Shown in pieces: positions 7,975 to 17,920 of a stretch of 64,000 bases of DNA. The stretch lies in the NCBI RefSeq assembly GCF_016107305.1, contig NZ_RCVR01000008.1, positions 62,001 through 126,000 of the forward strand, in the 5' to 3' direction. The first letter of the stretch is position 1. The number at the start of each line of letters is the position of its first letter. Source of the stretch: Roseomonas sp. KE2513. GTDB lineage: Bacteria; Pseudomonadota; Alphaproteobacteria; Acetobacterales; Acetobacteraceae. Below the pieces are notes generated by a model, which was given only the letters and a program-made list of their open reading frames with translations, was not told the origin of the DNA and did no database searches. A program made the translations under genes and the position numbers.

Positions 7975-8625
7975 TCAGCCCTCGTGGGCGTTGAACATCG
8001 TCTTTGCGTAGATGATGCCGAGGCCGTAGCCGCCGCCGTACTTCTTGGCGATGCCGGTGGTCATCTCGTAGGTCTCGCCGCGCGCCCAGTCGCGCTGCAG
8101 TTCCAGCAGATATTGCAGCGAGGTCATCGGCCGCGCGCCGGCCTGGATCATGCGCTGCACGGCGCGCTCATGCGCCTCATCCGACACGTCGCCGCAGGCA
8201 TCGGCTATGAAATAGACCTCGAAGCCCTGGTCGAGTGCGGAGAGCGCGGGGCCGACGATGCAGACGCCGGTCCAGAGGCCCGCCAGCACGATGCGGGGCT
8301 TGCCGATGCGGTTCACCTCCTCGATCACGGCCGCGTCTTCCCAGGTGTTCATGGAGGTGCGGTCGAGCAGTTTCTGACCGGGGAAGGGCGCCGTCACCTC
8401 CTCGAACATCGGGCCGGAGAAGGATTTCTCGGCGACGGTGGTGAGGATGGTGGAGACGCCGAAGCCGGCCGCGGCGGCGGAGACGAGGGCGGCGTTGTTG
8501 CGCAGCGCCACGGGGTCGATCGACTTCGTCGCGAAGGCCATCTGCGACTGGAAGTCGATCATGATGAGGGTGTGGTCGGCCGGGCTGAGCAGAAGTTTGC
8601 CGGGGGTGGCGGTGGCGGTGGGCAT
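7975..8625 (-). CDS. Isochorismatase-like cysteine hydrolase (YcaC-type)
   Basis: A 216-residue hydrolase of the isochorismatase superfamily. The catalytic Asp is in TLIMIDFQSQMAF and the nucleophilic Cys in LAGLWTGVCIVGPAL, with the usual cis-peptide neighbourhood. The ATG at 8625 is preceded by AGGAAG. The order hydrolase, XapX, YtcJ amidohydrolase suggests that they act on one compound, perhaps an amide whose product this enzyme hydrolyses further. No signal peptide is seen. The substrate cannot be read from sequence; YcaC-like enzymes are often listed simply as hydrolases. Confidence 0.88.
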   Translation of the reverse strand: MPTATATPGKLLLSPADHTLIMIDFQSQMAFATKSIDPVALRNNAALVSAAAAGFGVSTILTTVAEKSFSGPMFEEVTAPFPGQKLLDRTSMNTWEDAAVIEEVNRIGKPRIVLAGLWTGVCIVGPALSALDQGFEVYFIADACGDVSDEAHERAVQRMIQAGARPMTSLQYLLELQRDWARGETYEMTTGIAKKYGGGYGLGIIYAKTMFNAHEG

Positions 8626-8735
8626 CTCGGTCGCTTCCTGCGGAGTGGATGGCGGGATGATCGTGGAGGCGGGGGTGCAAGGCCATGACGCATTCTGCAA
8701 GGTTATGCTTGCGGCCTTGCAATCGGGTGCGCCGG

Positions 8736-9710
8736 TCAGGATCTGGCGAAGGCCAGCAGGTCGGCGTTGAGCTGCTCGCGCGCGACGTCCGTCAGGGCGT
8801 GCGCGCCGCCCGGATAGATCTTCAGCGTGGCTTGCGGCGCGATCTTCGCGGAGCGCATGCCGGCGGCCGCGATCGGCACCACCTGGTCGTCATCGCCGTG
8901 GATCACGAGTACGGGGATGTTCATCCGCTTCAGGTCCTCCGTCAGGTCGGTCTCGGAGAAGGCCTTGATGCAGTCGTACTCGTTCTTCAGGCCGCCCATC
9001 ATGCCCTGCAACCAGAAGCTGTCGCGCATGCCCTGCGTGACCTGCGCGCCCGGGCGGTTCGCGCCGAAGAAGACCGTGGTGAAGTCCTGGAAGAGCTGCG
9101 AGCGGTCCTTCAGCATGCTGGCGCGCAGGCCGTCGAGCGCCTCCAGCGGCACGCCCTCCGGGCTGCCCTCGTTCCTGACCAGATAGGGCGCGACGGCGCT
9201 GACCAGCACGGCCTTGGCGATGCGTGACGTGCCGTGGCGGCCGACGACGCGCACCACCTCGCCGCCGCCGGTGGAGTGGCCGACCATCATCGCGCCGCGG
9301 AGGTCGAGGTGCTCCATCAGCGCGTAGAGGTCGTCCGCATAGGTGTCCATGTCGTTGCCCGCGAAGGGCTGAGAGGAACGCCCGTGGCCGCGGCGGTCAT
9401 GCGCGATGCAGCGGAAGCCGTTGGAGGAGAGGTGCATCATCTGCGCCTCCCAGGCGTCGCTGCTCAGCGGCCAGCCATGGCTGAACACCACGGGCGTGCC
9501 GCTGCCCCAGTCCTTGTAGTAGATCGAGGTGCCGTCCCGCGTGGTGAAGGTGGCCATGCTGCGATGCTCCGGATGCCGGTTGGGGGTGGGGCTGGCCTGC
9601 GGCGCGGGCTGCGCGTCGGCGGAAATGGACGCGGTGCCCAGGCCGCCTAGGACAAGGCTGCCCATGAGGCCGCGGCGGGACGCGTTGCCAGGGGGCGAGG
9701 GGTCATTCAT
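8736..9710 (-). CDS. Exported alpha/beta hydrolase (non-heme chloroperoxidase-like)
   Basis: A 324-residue alpha/beta hydrolase with a Tat-type leader ([26 protein letters not shown]) and a short linker. The catalytic part starts [22 protein letters not shown]. The nucleophile is in GHSTGGG, the acid in [10 protein letters not shown] and the His in GGAHAL. These match the cofactor-free haloperoxidase/arylesterase group. The ATG at 9710 follows AGGAGA. It heads the six-gene minus-strand operon, with a 110-base gap to the next gene. Perhydrolase or esterase activity is a family inference. Confidence 0.87.
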   Translation of the reverse strand: MNDPSPPGNASRRGLMGSLVLGGLGTASISADAQPAPQASPTPNRHPEHRSMATFTTRDGTSIYYKDWGSGTPVVFSHGWPLSSDAWEAQMMHLSSNGFRCIAHDRRGHGRSSQPFAGNDMDTYADDLYALMEHLDLRGAMMVGHSTGGGEVVRVVGRHGTSRIAKAVLVSAVAPYLVRNEGSPEGVPLEALDGLRASMLKDRSQLFQDFTTVFFGANRPGAQVTQGMRDSFWLQGMMGGLKNEYDCIKAFSETDLTEDLKRMNIPVLVIHGDDDQVVPIAAAGMRSAKIAPQATLKIYPGGAHALTDVAREQLNADLLAFARS

Positions 9711-9851
9711 GCCGCGTCTCCTGCTGCCTGCGGGCGCCGGGCCCTTGGACACGGCGGAAGCTAGCGGTGCGCCAAAGGGCCTTCTTGTCGGGCGCTGACG
9801 AATTTGGACGATCCGGACATGAGCGCGGCGGTCGCGCGGCCCGGTTCCTGA

Positions 9852-9864
9852 ACTATTGTATAGT
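9852..9864. promoter_or_regulatory. AT-rich palindrome ACTAT-TGT-ATAGT between divergent genes
   Basis: A 5-3-5 inverted repeat stands in the 231-base gap between the exported hydrolase (start 9710) and the receiver protein (start 9942). It is strikingly AT-rich against its surroundings and may be a promoter element or an operator. I see no other clear signal in this gap. Confidence 0.35.
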
Positions 9865-9941
9865 GTTGCCGCGGATGGCCCGGCGGTATGGCTGTCATCC
9901 GGGCCGGCTTGCCCGTCAGCGGTTCTAAGGAGGCGGGCGGC

Positions 9942-10316
9942 TTGCGAGACCAACTCATCGCCATCGTGGACGACGACGACAGCGTCAGGGTAGCGCTCGC
10001 GAGCCTGGCGCGCTCGGCGGGGTTGCGGACGAAGGCCTATGCCTCGGCGGCGGACTTCCTGGCCGAGGATCTCTCCTTCTTCGACTGCGTGGTCTCCGAC
10101 ATTCAGATGCCGGAGCTGTCGGGCTTCGACCTGCTGCGCGCCGTGCGGTCGCGCCGCGCCGAGCTGCCGGTTATCCTCATCACCGCCTTCCCGGACGAGC
10201 GCGTGGAGCAGCGCGCGATCAGCGGCGGGGCGCGCTTCTTCCTTGAGAAGCCGTGCAACCCCAACCTGCTCGTCACGAGCCTTGCGGAGGCGATGGAACC
10301 GGGAGGGCGCGGTTGA
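9942..10316 (+). CDS. Single-domain FixJ-type response regulator receiver
   Basis: A 124-residue stand-alone receiver: [22 protein letters not shown], phosphoacceptor Asp in [17 protein letters not shown], and the Lys in FFLEKPC. I chose the TTG at 9942 because AAGGAGG stands eight bases upstream and it gives the normal N-terminus; an ATG at 9888 would add an unlikely 18-residue extension. There is no output domain, so it works through protein contacts or as a phosphate sink. It overlaps the large kinase downstream by four bases (TTGA), so the two are translationally coupled and almost surely partners. Confidence 0.87.
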   Translation: MRDQLIAIVDDDDSVRVALASLARSAGLRTKAYASAADFLAEDLSFFDCVVSDIQMPELSGFDLLRAVRSRRAELPVILITAFPDERVEQRAISGGARFFLEKPCNPNLLVTSLAEAMEPGGRG

Positions 10317-13300
10317 TCGCGGCCCCTGCCGCCCTCGCGCCGGATGCGGTGCGGGACGCGCACTGGCTCGCGGGGCTGGCGACGGAGCCTGTCACGACGG
10401 ACGGGCTGCTGGAGACGTTGCGCGCGCGCTGCCCGGCGACCGACGAAAGCTGGCTGATCTGTCGCGCCGTGCGGCCCGACGAGCCCCGCGCCGAGGCTCG
10501 GCTGCGGCGCACCTTTGCCCTGCGCGGCGCGCTCTCGCCGGACTGGGCGGTGCTGCCGCTGCACCTCATCGCGACGCTGGACGGGCCGGTGCTGGTGCTG
10601 CTCGACGACGGCGCTGCGCCGCCTTGCCTGGACGCGGGCGACATCGCGTCCTTCCTGCGTCTCGCGGCGGGGGCGGCCCATGCTCTGGGCGAGGCGCATG
10701 CGGCGGGACTGCTCCATCGCGACATCACGCCCGTGAACCTCTTCGAGGGCACCGGCGGCGCGGTGCGGCTGAGCGGCTTCGGCATGGCGCTGCTGGAGGG
10801 CGAACCGGACCCGGCGGAGGACGGCATCGTCGGCACCCTCGCCTTCATGCCGCCGGAGCGGGCGCGCTGGGCCGATGCTGTGAGCGACGCGCGAGGGGAC
10901 CTCTACGCGCTCGGCATGACGCTCTATGCGTTGCTCGCCGGGCGATTGCCCTTCGAGGCGGAGGACGCGCTAGGCTGGATCCACGCTCATGCCGCGCGGC
11001 GGCCTCCGCCACCCAGCCGCTTCCGCGCAGGGGTGCCGGCGATGCTCGACGCGTTTCTGCTGACGTTGATCGAGAAGGACCCAACCAGGCGCTACCCTTC
11101 GGCCGCCGCGCTGGAACGCGACCTGCGGCGCTGCCTGATGGAATGGGAACGCACGGGGCGCATTGAACCTTTCACACCCGGTGGATTGGGAGAGGTGGAG
11201 CGCGCCGCGCTGTTGGTGCCGGGCTGCCTTGCCCTTGCCGGTGCCGCCCAGAGCCCTTGCGGCGCCACCTCCGCCCGCGTGCAGACAGAGGTGGAGCGGC
11301 TGATCCTGGCGGGCCGCTTCGAGGAGGCGGAGGCGGCGATCGCCTGTCTCTCGCGCGCGGCCGAGGACGAGGCCGAGCGCATCGCGGCCCTGCGGCTCGA
11401 TATCCGGCTGCGGAGCCTGCGTTCGGATTTTGCGGGGGCGATTCGCGCCGGGGCGGAGGCGCTGCCGCTCCTTGGCATTCAGCTGCCGGCAGCGCCCGGA
11501 GTCGCGGAGGCGGAGGCCGCCTATGGACGGCTGCGGGCAGCGATGGGCGGGCGCGGGCCCGCCGCGCTGTCCGGGCCGGCGTGCATGGAGGACCCGCGCC
11601 TGCGGGACGGGATGGAACTGCTCGCCAGCCTCGCCATTCCCGCCAACTTCGTCGATGACAGGCTGATGTTCGTGATCCTGTGCGAGCAGGTGCGGCTCAC
11701 CGCGCTGCACGGCATCGCGCCCGCCTCGGCGCAGGGGATCGCGTGGTTTGGCGTCGCCCTTGCCCATCATTTCGGCGAGTACGGGCGTGGGTTGGAATTC
11801 GCGCAGGCGGGCGCGCGCATCGCGGAGGCCTCCGGCAGCGGCGAGGTGCGGAGCGCCACCCTCGTCGCGCTCGACCAGGTGGGAGCCTGGACGCGGCCCT
11901 TCGACTTCGCGCTCGGCTGTGCGCGCGCCGCGCTGGCGGAAAGCCGGGACGGCGGCGATGTCGCCATGGCCTGCTACGCCTGCAACCACATCGTCTCGGA
12001 CCTGCTCGTCATGGGCGTGCCGCTCGCGCGCGTGGCGGAGGAGATCGCCAGCGGGATCGACTTCGCGCGCGGCGCGCATTTCGGGGATGTGGAGGCCGTT
12101 CTCGGCGTGCAGAGGGGCTTCGTGGAGGCCCTGCGCGGGACGGGCGCCCTGCCGGATCACCCGCCCGCGAGCGCGATGACGCCGCTGCTGTGCTGGTACT
12201 GGCTGTTCCGCGGCATCGTCGCCTTCACGGAGGACGATGCCGAGGAGGCGGGGGAATGCCTGGCGTGCGCCGGCGCGCTGGCCTGGTCCACGCCCGCGCA
12301 TATCCACGTCATGTGCATCCACCTCTTCGCGGGGCTTGTATGCGCCGCACAGGGCGACGCGGCGGGGCTCGCGCCGCATCTGGCGCGGATGCGCGGCTGG
12401 GCCGGGCTCAACCCTGGGAATTTCAGGGACAAGGCGCTGCTGCTGGAGGCCGAGGCGGCGCGGCTGGAAGGGGACACGCTGCGCGCCCTCGCCCTCTACG
12501 AGGACGCCGTCGCTGCCGCCGCGGCCGGGGACCGCCCGCAGGTTCGCGCGATCGCGCATGAGCGGGCCGCCGCCTGCTACGCCGCGCACGGGCTTGAAGG
12601 GGCAGCCCGGCACCATTTGCGCGGCGCCCATGCTCAGTACGAGGTCTGGGGCGCCACGGCGCGGGCCGCGCGGCTGGCGGCGCGCCATCCCTTCCTCTCG
12701 GCGGGGCGGGGCAGGCGAGAGGCACCGCCGCTCGCGCAGGGGCATGACCGCCTCGATTTCGGCGCGGCCATGGCGGCCGTGCAGGGCCTCTCGGGGGAGA
12801 TAGACGCCGAGCGCCTCGTCGAGCGGCTGCTCGGCCAGGCGATGACGGTGGGCGGCGCCAGCCGCGCGGCCCTGGTGCTGACCGGCGAAGGGCGGACGAC
12901 GGTGGAAGCGCTCGGCACGGTCGAGGAGGGCCGTGCAGGCGAGGGAGGGCGCATCGACGTGCGCTTCCTGCGCACCGCGCCCTCCGCGCGAGACCTGCCG
13001 CTCTCTGTGCTCTACGGCGTGATCCAGCGGCGCCGCGCCGTATCCATCCCCGACCTGTCGGAGCCGCACGAGCACGGCTTCGACGGCTATTTCGCGGCCC
13101 ATGCGCCCCGCTCCCTCCTCTCCCTGCCGCTGGTGAAGGGGGACGCGCTGCTCGGCGTTCTGCACCTCGAGAATGAGGTAGCGGCCCATGCCTTCGACGG
13201 CTCGCGGCAGGTGTTGCTGGAGTTGATCGCGAGCCAGGCGGCGATCTCGCTCGAGAACGCGCGCCTCTACGCCGCGCTGCGGATGAGCGAGGCCTCCCTT

Positions 13301-14389
13301 GCCCTCGGCCAGCGGATCAGCCGCTCCGGCAGCTTCCGCTGGAACCGCGCGACGGATGAGCACCGATGGTCGGACGGGCTCTATGCCGTCTGGGGCGTGG
13401 ATCCCTCGGACGGACCTCTTCCGATCAGGGCCATCCTGGCTCGGATCCATCCCGAGGACCGTCCCTGCATCGACGCCCTGGTCGCGAAGCCCTGGGCCAA
13501 CGAGATATCGGGCCCGCACGCCTTCCGCATCGTCGACCCCGCGGGGCCGGAGAGAGCGGTGCAGCATGTCGAGTTGCTGCTCGGGCCGGAGGGGCCGGAA
13601 GTCTTCGTCGGCGTGCTGACGGACGTGACGGAGCGGCGTGCGACTGAAGCGGCGCTGCGCAACGCGCGGACGGAGCTGGCCCGCGCCGCGCAGGCGGTGA
13701 CCATGGGCGAGCTGGCCGCCTCCATCGCGCACGAGATCAACCAGCCGCTCTCCACCATCGTCGCCCAGGCGGGCGCGGCGCAGCGATGGCTCGGCCGGCC
13801 CGTGCCCGAGATCGGCGAGGCGCTGGCGGGGCTGCGCGACATCCTCCGCGACGGGGAGCGAGCAAGCGACATCATCCGCGCGCTGCGCGCCCTGGCGCGG
13901 CAGACCGCGCCCGAGCGCCGCGACGTGCGGATCGACGGCCTCGTGCGCAAGGTGGCGGCCCTCGTCTCGGCGGAGGTGGAGCTGAAGGGTGCGACGGTGG
14001 GGCAGCGCCTGGCCGCGCCGGATGCGGTCGTTGCCGCAGATCCCGTGCAGCTGGAGCAGGTGCTGCTCAACCTCATCGTCAACGCCTCGGACGCGATGGA
14101 GGCGGTGCGCGACCGGCCGCGCCGCGTGGTCATCACCTCCCGCCACGACGCCGCAGCGTGTGCCGTGGAGGTCGCGGTGGAGGACACCGGGCCGGGAATC
14201 GACGAGGCGAGCCTCGCGCGGATCTTCGATCCCTTCTTCACGACCAAGCCCACAGGATTGGGCATGGGCCTCGCGATCTGCCGTTCGATCGTGGAGGCGC
14301 ATGGCGGTTGGCTGGAATGCGCGTCGACCGGTCCTGGGGGAACCCGCTTCCTCCTCCGTCTTCCCGCACGGCCGCTCGATGCTTCCTGA
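10313..14389 (+). CDS. Kinase-like/TPR/GAF/PAS sensor histidine kinase lacking AAA domain
   Basis: A 1358-residue multidomain sensor started at TTG 10313 (GGGAGG upstream; TTGA overlap with the receiver gene). Residues about 60-290 are a Ser/Thr-kinase-like domain with HRD at 135-137, but SGF replaces DFG at 154-156 and no N-lobe VAIK-type Lys is evident, so it may be a pseudokinase. Residues about 300-800 are helical TPR-like repeats typical of the trifunctional kinase/ATPase/histidine-kinase family. A GAF domain (about 815-985), a PAS domain (about 990-1110), the H-box with His1140 ([10 protein letters not shown]) and an HATPase domain with Asn1257, DTGPGID and GLGMGLAI follow. The AAA ATPase normally found between kinase and TPR is absent; no Walker A is visible. 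Confidence 0.88.
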   Translation: MIAAPAALAPDAVRDAHWLAGLATEPVTTDGLLETLRARCPATDESWLICRAVRPDEPRAEARLRRTFALRGALSPDWAVLPLHLIATLDGPVLVLLDDGAAPPCLDAGDIASFLRLAAGAAHALGEAHAAGLLHRDITPVNLFEGTGGAVRLSGFGMALLEGEPDPAEDGIVGTLAFMPPERARWADAVSDARGDLYALGMTLYALLAGRLPFEAEDALGWIHAHAARRPPPPSRFRAGVPAMLDAFLLTLIEKDPTRRYPSAAALERDLRRCLMEWERTGRIEPFTPGGLGEVERAALLVPGCLALAGAAQSPCGATSARVQTEVERLILAGRFEEAEAAIACLSRAAEDEAERIAALRLDIRLRSLRSDFAGAIRAGAEALPLLGIQLPAAPGVAEAEAAYGRLRAAMGGRGPAALSGPACMEDPRLRDGMELLASLAIPANFVDDRLMFVILCEQVRLTALHGIAPASAQGIAWFGVALAHHFGEYGRGLEFAQAGARIAEASGSGEVRSATLVALDQVGAWTRPFDFALGCARAALAESRDGGDVAMACYACNHIVSDLLVMGVPLARVAEEIASGIDFARGAHFGDVEAVLGVQRGFVEALRGTGALPDHPPASAMTPLLCWYWLFRGIVAFTEDDAEEAGECLACAGALAWSTPAHIHVMCIHLFAGLVCAAQGDAAGLAPHLARMRGWAGLNPGNFRDKALLLEAEAARLEGDTLRALALYEDAVAAAAAGDRPQVRAIAHERAAACYAAHGLEGAARHHLRGAHAQYEVWGATARAARLAARHPFLSAGRGRREAPPLAQGHDRLDFGAAMAAVQGLSGEIDAERLVERLLGQAMTVGGASRAALVLTGEGRTTVEALGTVEEGRAGEGGRIDVRFLRTAPSARDLPLSVLYGVIQRRRAVSIPDLSEPHEHGFDGYFAAHAPRSLLSLPLVKGDALLGVLHLENEVAAHAFDGSRQVLLELIASQAAISLENARLYAALRMSEASLALGQRISRSGSFRWNRATDEHRWSDGLYAVWGVDPSDGPLPIRAILARIHPEDRPCIDALVAKPWANEISGPHAFRIVDPAGPERAVQHVELLLGPEGPEVFVGVLTDVTERRATEAALRNARTELARAAQAVTMGELAASIAHEINQPLSTIVAQAGAAQRWLGRPVPEIGEALAGLRDILRDGERASDIIRALRALARQTAPERRDVRIDGLVRKVAALVSAEVELKGATVGQRLAAPDAVVAADPVQLEQVLLNLIVNASDAMEAVRDRPRRVVITSRHDAAACAVEVAVEDTGPGIDEASLARIFDPFFTTKPTGLGMGLAICRSIVEAHGGWLECASTGPGGTRFLLRLPARPLDAS

Positions 14390-14507
14390 AGGGGGTGGCA
14401 CCGCAGGATCGTCCCATTCCGGTTCCGGCGGACAAGAACAGGGGCGCGCGAGGCCAGAGGGCCGCCTCCGGGACCGGGTTGGACCCGGATTGAGGAAGCG
14501 ACACGCA

Positions 14508-14846
14508 ATGGCGGACCCGATCGCGGAGCGCGCGCGCAAGCTGGGCGGCACCACCATCCGCTGGGTCGAGCACGTCGTGCGGTTGCAGCGGCTGCTGGAC
14601 AACGATGCCCAGTATGTGGGCTCGCAGGACATGCTGGCCGAGCTCCGCGATGACAACGGCGCCCTGGTGGGCCGCATGCGCGCGCTGCGGGCGCTTTGCG
14701 AGGAGCACGGCGCCGTCACCAGCGCGAGCCTGCTGGAGAACCTGATCGACGAGGGCGAGGGCCGCGTCTGGTTCTCTTCGAGACCGGGCGGCGCGGGAGT
14801 GGCCGAGGCGCTGCCGCACGTGGACACAAATCATACTCAGGTATAG
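14508..14846 (+). CDS. Dps-like protein lacking the N-terminal half
   Basis: A 112-residue product that matches the second half of Dps/ferritin-like starvation proteins: ERARKLGGTTIRW, LLDNDAQYVGSQDMLAELRDDN, and ASLLENLIDEGEGRVWF. Full Dps proteins are about 150-170 residues, and the first two helices, which carry part of the ferroxidase site, are missing. The ATG at 14508 follows GAGGAAG, so the short form could be translated, and no continuation of Dps sequence is seen upstream in any frame I checked. It may be a decayed gene remnant or a shortened protein. It lies between the histidine kinase and an AraC regulator. Confidence 0.6.
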   Translation: MADPIAERARKLGGTTIRWVEHVVRLQRLLDNDAQYVGSQDMLAELRDDNGALVGRMRALRALCEEHGAVTSASLLENLIDEGEGRVWFSSRPGGAGVAEALPHVDTNHTQV

Positions 14847-14958
14847 GGCGCGTGACCGGAAAGGCTCGCCTCCTTCAATTCATGCCTGGTGGAGAGAGGC
14901 CCGGCATCCCGTCAGTCTGTCCCCGTCCAGACCGGACTTCCGACGGAGGATGACGACG

Positions 14959-15543
14959 ATGCAGAGCCGAGACGCCGCGCTTCACGCCGTGCCGGGTGCC
15001 GTGGCGGCGGGGCCGATCGCCGCCACGGTGTCCCAGCTGATGCAGGACGCGCGCGACCTGCTGCCCCACGACCGCAGGGCCGCCGCGCTCACCCTTCTGC
15101 GCGCCTCCCGCCTGCTGGACGCGCCGGTGGCGGGCCCCACGACAGTCGCGGCAAGCGTGCCGGTCGTCGTGCCCGGAGGGCTGGCGCGCTGGCAGATGAT
15201 CCGGCTGACCGACTATGTCGAGGCGCATCTGGACCAGCCGATCGTGCAGAAGGCGCTTGCCTCCCAGATCCGGCTGAGCAGCGGCCACTTCGCGCGCGCC
15301 TTCAAGCAGAGCTTCGGCCGCACGGCGCATACCTACGTCATGGAGCGCCGGATCGAGCGGGCGAAGGGCCTGATGCTGCGCACAAGCGCGCCGCTCTGCG
15401 AGATCGCCCTCGCCTGCGGGCTATCGGACCAGGCGCATTTCTCGCGCGTGTTCAGACGCATCGCCGGCAGCACGCCGCTGGCCTGGCGGCGCCAGCACCA
15501 GCCGGCGCCGGGGCGGCGAGCGGGCGAGGAGCCGCGGCGCTAG
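14959..15543 (+). CDS. AraC family helix-turn-helix regulator
   Basis: A 194-residue protein with a C-terminal AraC-type double helix-turn-helix (about residues 80-180): LARWQMIRLTDYVEAHLDQPI, QIRLSSGHFARAFKQSFG, then CEIALACGLSDQAHFSRVFRR. The N-terminal 75 residues lack a recognisable cupin ligand domain. I chose the ATG at 14959 because GGAGGA lies eight bases upstream; an in-frame ATG at 14950 abuts that Shine-Dalgarno and is unlikely. Targets are not evident. The upstream gap (14847-14958) has no clear operator. Confidence 0.85.
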   Translation: MQSRDAALHAVPGAVAAGPIAATVSQLMQDARDLLPHDRRAAALTLLRASRLLDAPVAGPTTVAASVPVVVPGGLARWQMIRLTDYVEAHLDQPIVQKALASQIRLSSGHFARAFKQSFGRTAHTYVMERRIERAKGLMLRTSAPLCEIALACGLSDQAHFSRVFRRIAGSTPLAWRRQHQPAPGRRAGEEPRR

Positions 15544-15574
15544 ATCCCTCACTCACCGCTGGAAAGGGTGCTTC

Positions 15575-15597
15575 GCCCCGGGCAACAGGCCCGGGGC
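15575..15597. terminator. Bidirectional hairpin between AraC and btuB-like genes
   Basis: A perfect 9-base stem (GCCCCGGGC, loop AACAG, GCCCGGGGC) lies in the 60-base gap between two converging genes. No long T run follows on either strand, so it is a terminator-like hairpin by position and structure. Confidence 0.65.
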
Positions 15598-15603
15598 AGG
15601 CGG

Positions 15604-17571
15604 TCAGAACTTGAACCGCGTTCCCACCAGTGCCGTCCGCCCCGCGATGACGAAGCCGTTCGCGGGCTCGAAGCGGCTGTTCGTGAGGTTGCGGCCCTCC
15701 GCGAAGAGTGCGACGGGTTCCGTCACCTGCCAGGTGGCCGTCAGGTTGAAGATCGTGCCGGCCTTGTTGTCGCGCGCGGTGGTATAGGCGCTGCCGTTGT
15801 CACGGTAGGAGGCGAAGGCGCCCTCGCGCGAGCGGCCGTAGAGGATCAGCTCGGGCGCGACTGTCACGGTATCCGCCAGGCGCAGGCTGGCGTTGAGCGC
15901 GAGCTGCTGCTCCGGGCGGCGGGCCAAGCGCTCGCCGCTGCGGGCGTCGCGCGCGTCGGTGACGGTATAGGCGGCGCTGGCGGTCAGCCAGCGGGTGGGG
16001 CGCAGCGTTGCCGTGAACTCCCCTCCCTTGACGCGCGCGCGATCCACGTTCTCGAGCGAGGTGAAGGCGGCGTCGTAGTTGATGAGGTCGTGGATGCGGT
16101 TTGCGAAATAGGTGGCGCCGAGGGTCGCAAGGTCGCGCTGGCCGCCGAAGGGAACATCGAACTCGATGCCCGCTTCCCAGCCCTCGGAGGTTTCGGGGCG
16201 GAGGTTCGGGTTGCCCTGAAAGAAGCCGGTGATGACGCCGTAGCGCTGGTAGAGCGAGGGCGCCTTGAAGGCAGTGCCATAGGCCGTGCGGATGCGCGCA
16301 GAGATCTCTGGCAGGGCCAGCACGGCGCCAAGGCGGTAGGTGACGTGGCTGCCGTAATCCTCGGCGTCGTCGTTGCGGATGCCGGCGGTGAGGTCCAGGC
16401 GGCGGAGGAGCCGCACCTGATAGCCCGCGTGGATGGCGGTGTTGCTGGCCGCAGCGTTCGTCGTGGTGCGGAAGAAGCTGCCGCCGGAGGCCTGGCGCAC
16501 CTCCTCGCGCTCATGCGTCAGGCCGAAGGCGAGCTGGCTTGCGTCGAAGGGACCGGCATCGGGCAGGCGGAGCTGGTTGCCCCAGTCATAGGCCGTCCGC
16601 TCGCCGCGATAGAGGTCGTCGGTCGTGGCGGAGGAGAGACTGTCGGGCAGGTTCGTGTAGCGGCGGCGGTCCCGGGTCTGGGCGATGCGGAAGCCGGTGG
16701 TCCAGGCGTCGATCGGGCGCGCCTCGGCGCGGAGCTGGCCGGTGAAGCGGCGGTCGTTGAAGGAGTAGTTGGGGTCGTCGTCAGGGACGTTGTCGAGCCC
16801 GCCGTAGTTGTCGCGCCAATTGGCCAGGCCCTCGACGCGAAGCCGCTCGCTCGGCGTCCAGCCGAGGCGGGCGGTGCCGGTGAGGCCGCGGAAGCCGTCG
16901 CGCTCTCCGGTGTTCGCGTAGAAGCGGCCGGGCGTCGCGTCGGTGCCGCGGGTGGAGAGGCTGCGGAGCGAGAGAAGGTAGTCGAACTGTCCGACCGTGC
17001 CCGCGATGCCGCCACCGCCACGCAGCGTGCGGTTGCTGCCGCCCGCGAGTTCGCCGAATGCCTCGATCGCGCGGTCGGCGGGGGCGCGGCGCGTCACGAT
17101 GTTCACCACGCCGCCGATGGCGCCCGATCCGTAGAGGGAGGAAGCGGGGCCGCGCAGGACCTCGATCCGCTCCACTTCGAGCCCCAGCAGGTCGTTGCCG
17201 AAGTTGAAGGCACCGTTGGGCTCGGAGGCGTCGTTCACGGGCACGCCGTCCAGCAGCACGAGGGCGTGGCGGGAGGCGGTGCCGCGGATGAAGGCGCTGG
17301 ACGGCTGGCCAAGGCCGCCGGACTGGATGAGGGAGAGGCCGGGGACGGAGACGAGCGCCTCGGCCAGCGTCTGGTAGCCGCGCTCCTCGATCGTCTGTCG
17401 GTCGATGACGGTGACGCTGCCGGGCACGCGCTCGATGGGCGTCGGGATACGGGTGGCGGTGACCACGGTTTCCGTGACCGCGGCGCTGGGCTGCGTCACG
17501 GGAGGCGTCGGCTGGGCCAGGGCGGCGGGCGCGGCGAGGGCGGTGAAGGAGAGAAGCAGGAGACGTCGCAT
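15604..17571 (-). CDS. btuB: TonB-dependent receptor, probable vitamin B12 receptor BtuB
   Basis: A 655-residue outer-membrane receptor. A signal peptide (MRRLLLLSFTALAAPAALA) is followed by a TonB-box-like ETVVTATR. The plug domain comes next (VPGSVTVIDRQTIEERGYQ, VLLDGVPVND, VERIEVLRGPASSLYGSGA, GGVVNIVTRR), then a 22-strand-type barrel ending in RTALVGTRFKF with a terminal Phe. Length and plug motifs fit the BtuB group. A cobalamin riboswitch lies upstream on the same strand, which gives strong support for corrinoid uptake. No btuCDF or cobalamin synthesis gene is in the window, and the next gene upstream (ExoD) is unrelated. Confidence 0.9.
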   Translation of the reverse strand: MRRLLLLSFTALAAPAALAQPTPPVTQPSAAVTETVVTATRIPTPIERVPGSVTVIDRQTIEERGYQTLAEALVSVPGLSLIQSGGLGQPSSAFIRGTASRHALVLLDGVPVNDASEPNGAFNFGNDLLGLEVERIEVLRGPASSLYGSGAIGGVVNIVTRRAPADRAIEAFGELAGGSNRTLRGGGGIAGTVGQFDYLLSLRSLSTRGTDATPGRFYANTGERDGFRGLTGTARLGWTPSERLRVEGLANWRDNYGGLDNVPDDDPNYSFNDRRFTGQLRAEARPIDAWTTGFRIAQTRDRRRYTNLPDSLSSATTDDLYRGERTAYDWGNQLRLPDAGPFDASQLAFGLTHEREEVRQASGGSFFRTTTNAAASNTAIHAGYQVRLLRRLDLTAGIRNDDAEDYGSHVTYRLGAVLALPEISARIRTAYGTAFKAPSLYQRYGVITGFFQGNPNLRPETSEGWEAGIEFDVPFGGQRDLATLGATYFANRIHDLINYDAAFTSLENVDRARVKGGEFTATLRPTRWLTASAAYTVTDARDARSGERLARRPEQQLALNASLRLADTVTVAPELILYGRSREGAFASYRDNGSAYTTARDNKAGTIFNLTATWQVTEPVALFAEGRNLTNSRFEPANGFVIAGRTALVGTRFKF

Positions 17572-17719
17572 CGGGGTTCCCCAGGCGAGCGGACACGATC
17601 TGCCGCGCGACCCCGAAAGGGCCACGCGACGGTGGACGCGGTTCCCGCATGCGGAAGGGGCGGATCGCCCCCCGTATGTCCGTTGCGCCGGTGCACCTCG
17701 CCCGGCACGCGCGAGACAG

Positions 17720-17920
17720 CTCTGCGCCGGCCGGTCTCCTGGCTCGCGGCCCCCCTTTCGGAACCGGCCCCCGCCTTCTCGACACCCGTGAGTGGCAATG
17801 GCGATTGGGGGCCGGAAAGGGCCGCCTACAGTTGCGAGGGCAGCTGCGGATGGGCGCCCCGGGCCCAAAGGACCCGCGGCGCGTCGCACATTCCCGTTTC
17901 AGCCCTTTCGGGCCACCGGC
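17720..17920 (-). promoter_or_regulatory. Cobalamin riboswitch
   Basis: Read on the minus strand from about 17920, the leader shows the ordered cobalamin aptamer landmarks: GGGAAT near 17895, GCAACTGTAGGCGG near 17838-17825, GCCACTC near 17797, and the B12 box AGCCAGGAGACCGGCC at about 17742-17727. It sits about 150 bases before the btuB ATG at 17571. The stretch between aptamer and gene holds a GC-rich hairpin (GGGGCG-ATC-CGCCCC, 17671-17657) that could be the expression platform. Together with this leader it fills the 421-base gene-free stretch 17572-17992. It is expected to lower receptor expression when cobalamin is plentiful. Confidence 0.93.

Noticed and set aside
10970-14827. Minus-strand open frame of nearly 1300 codons
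   Set aside because: It covers the histidine kinase antisense. The plus strand shows ordered GAF, PAS, H-box and ATPase motifs, while the minus reading has none.
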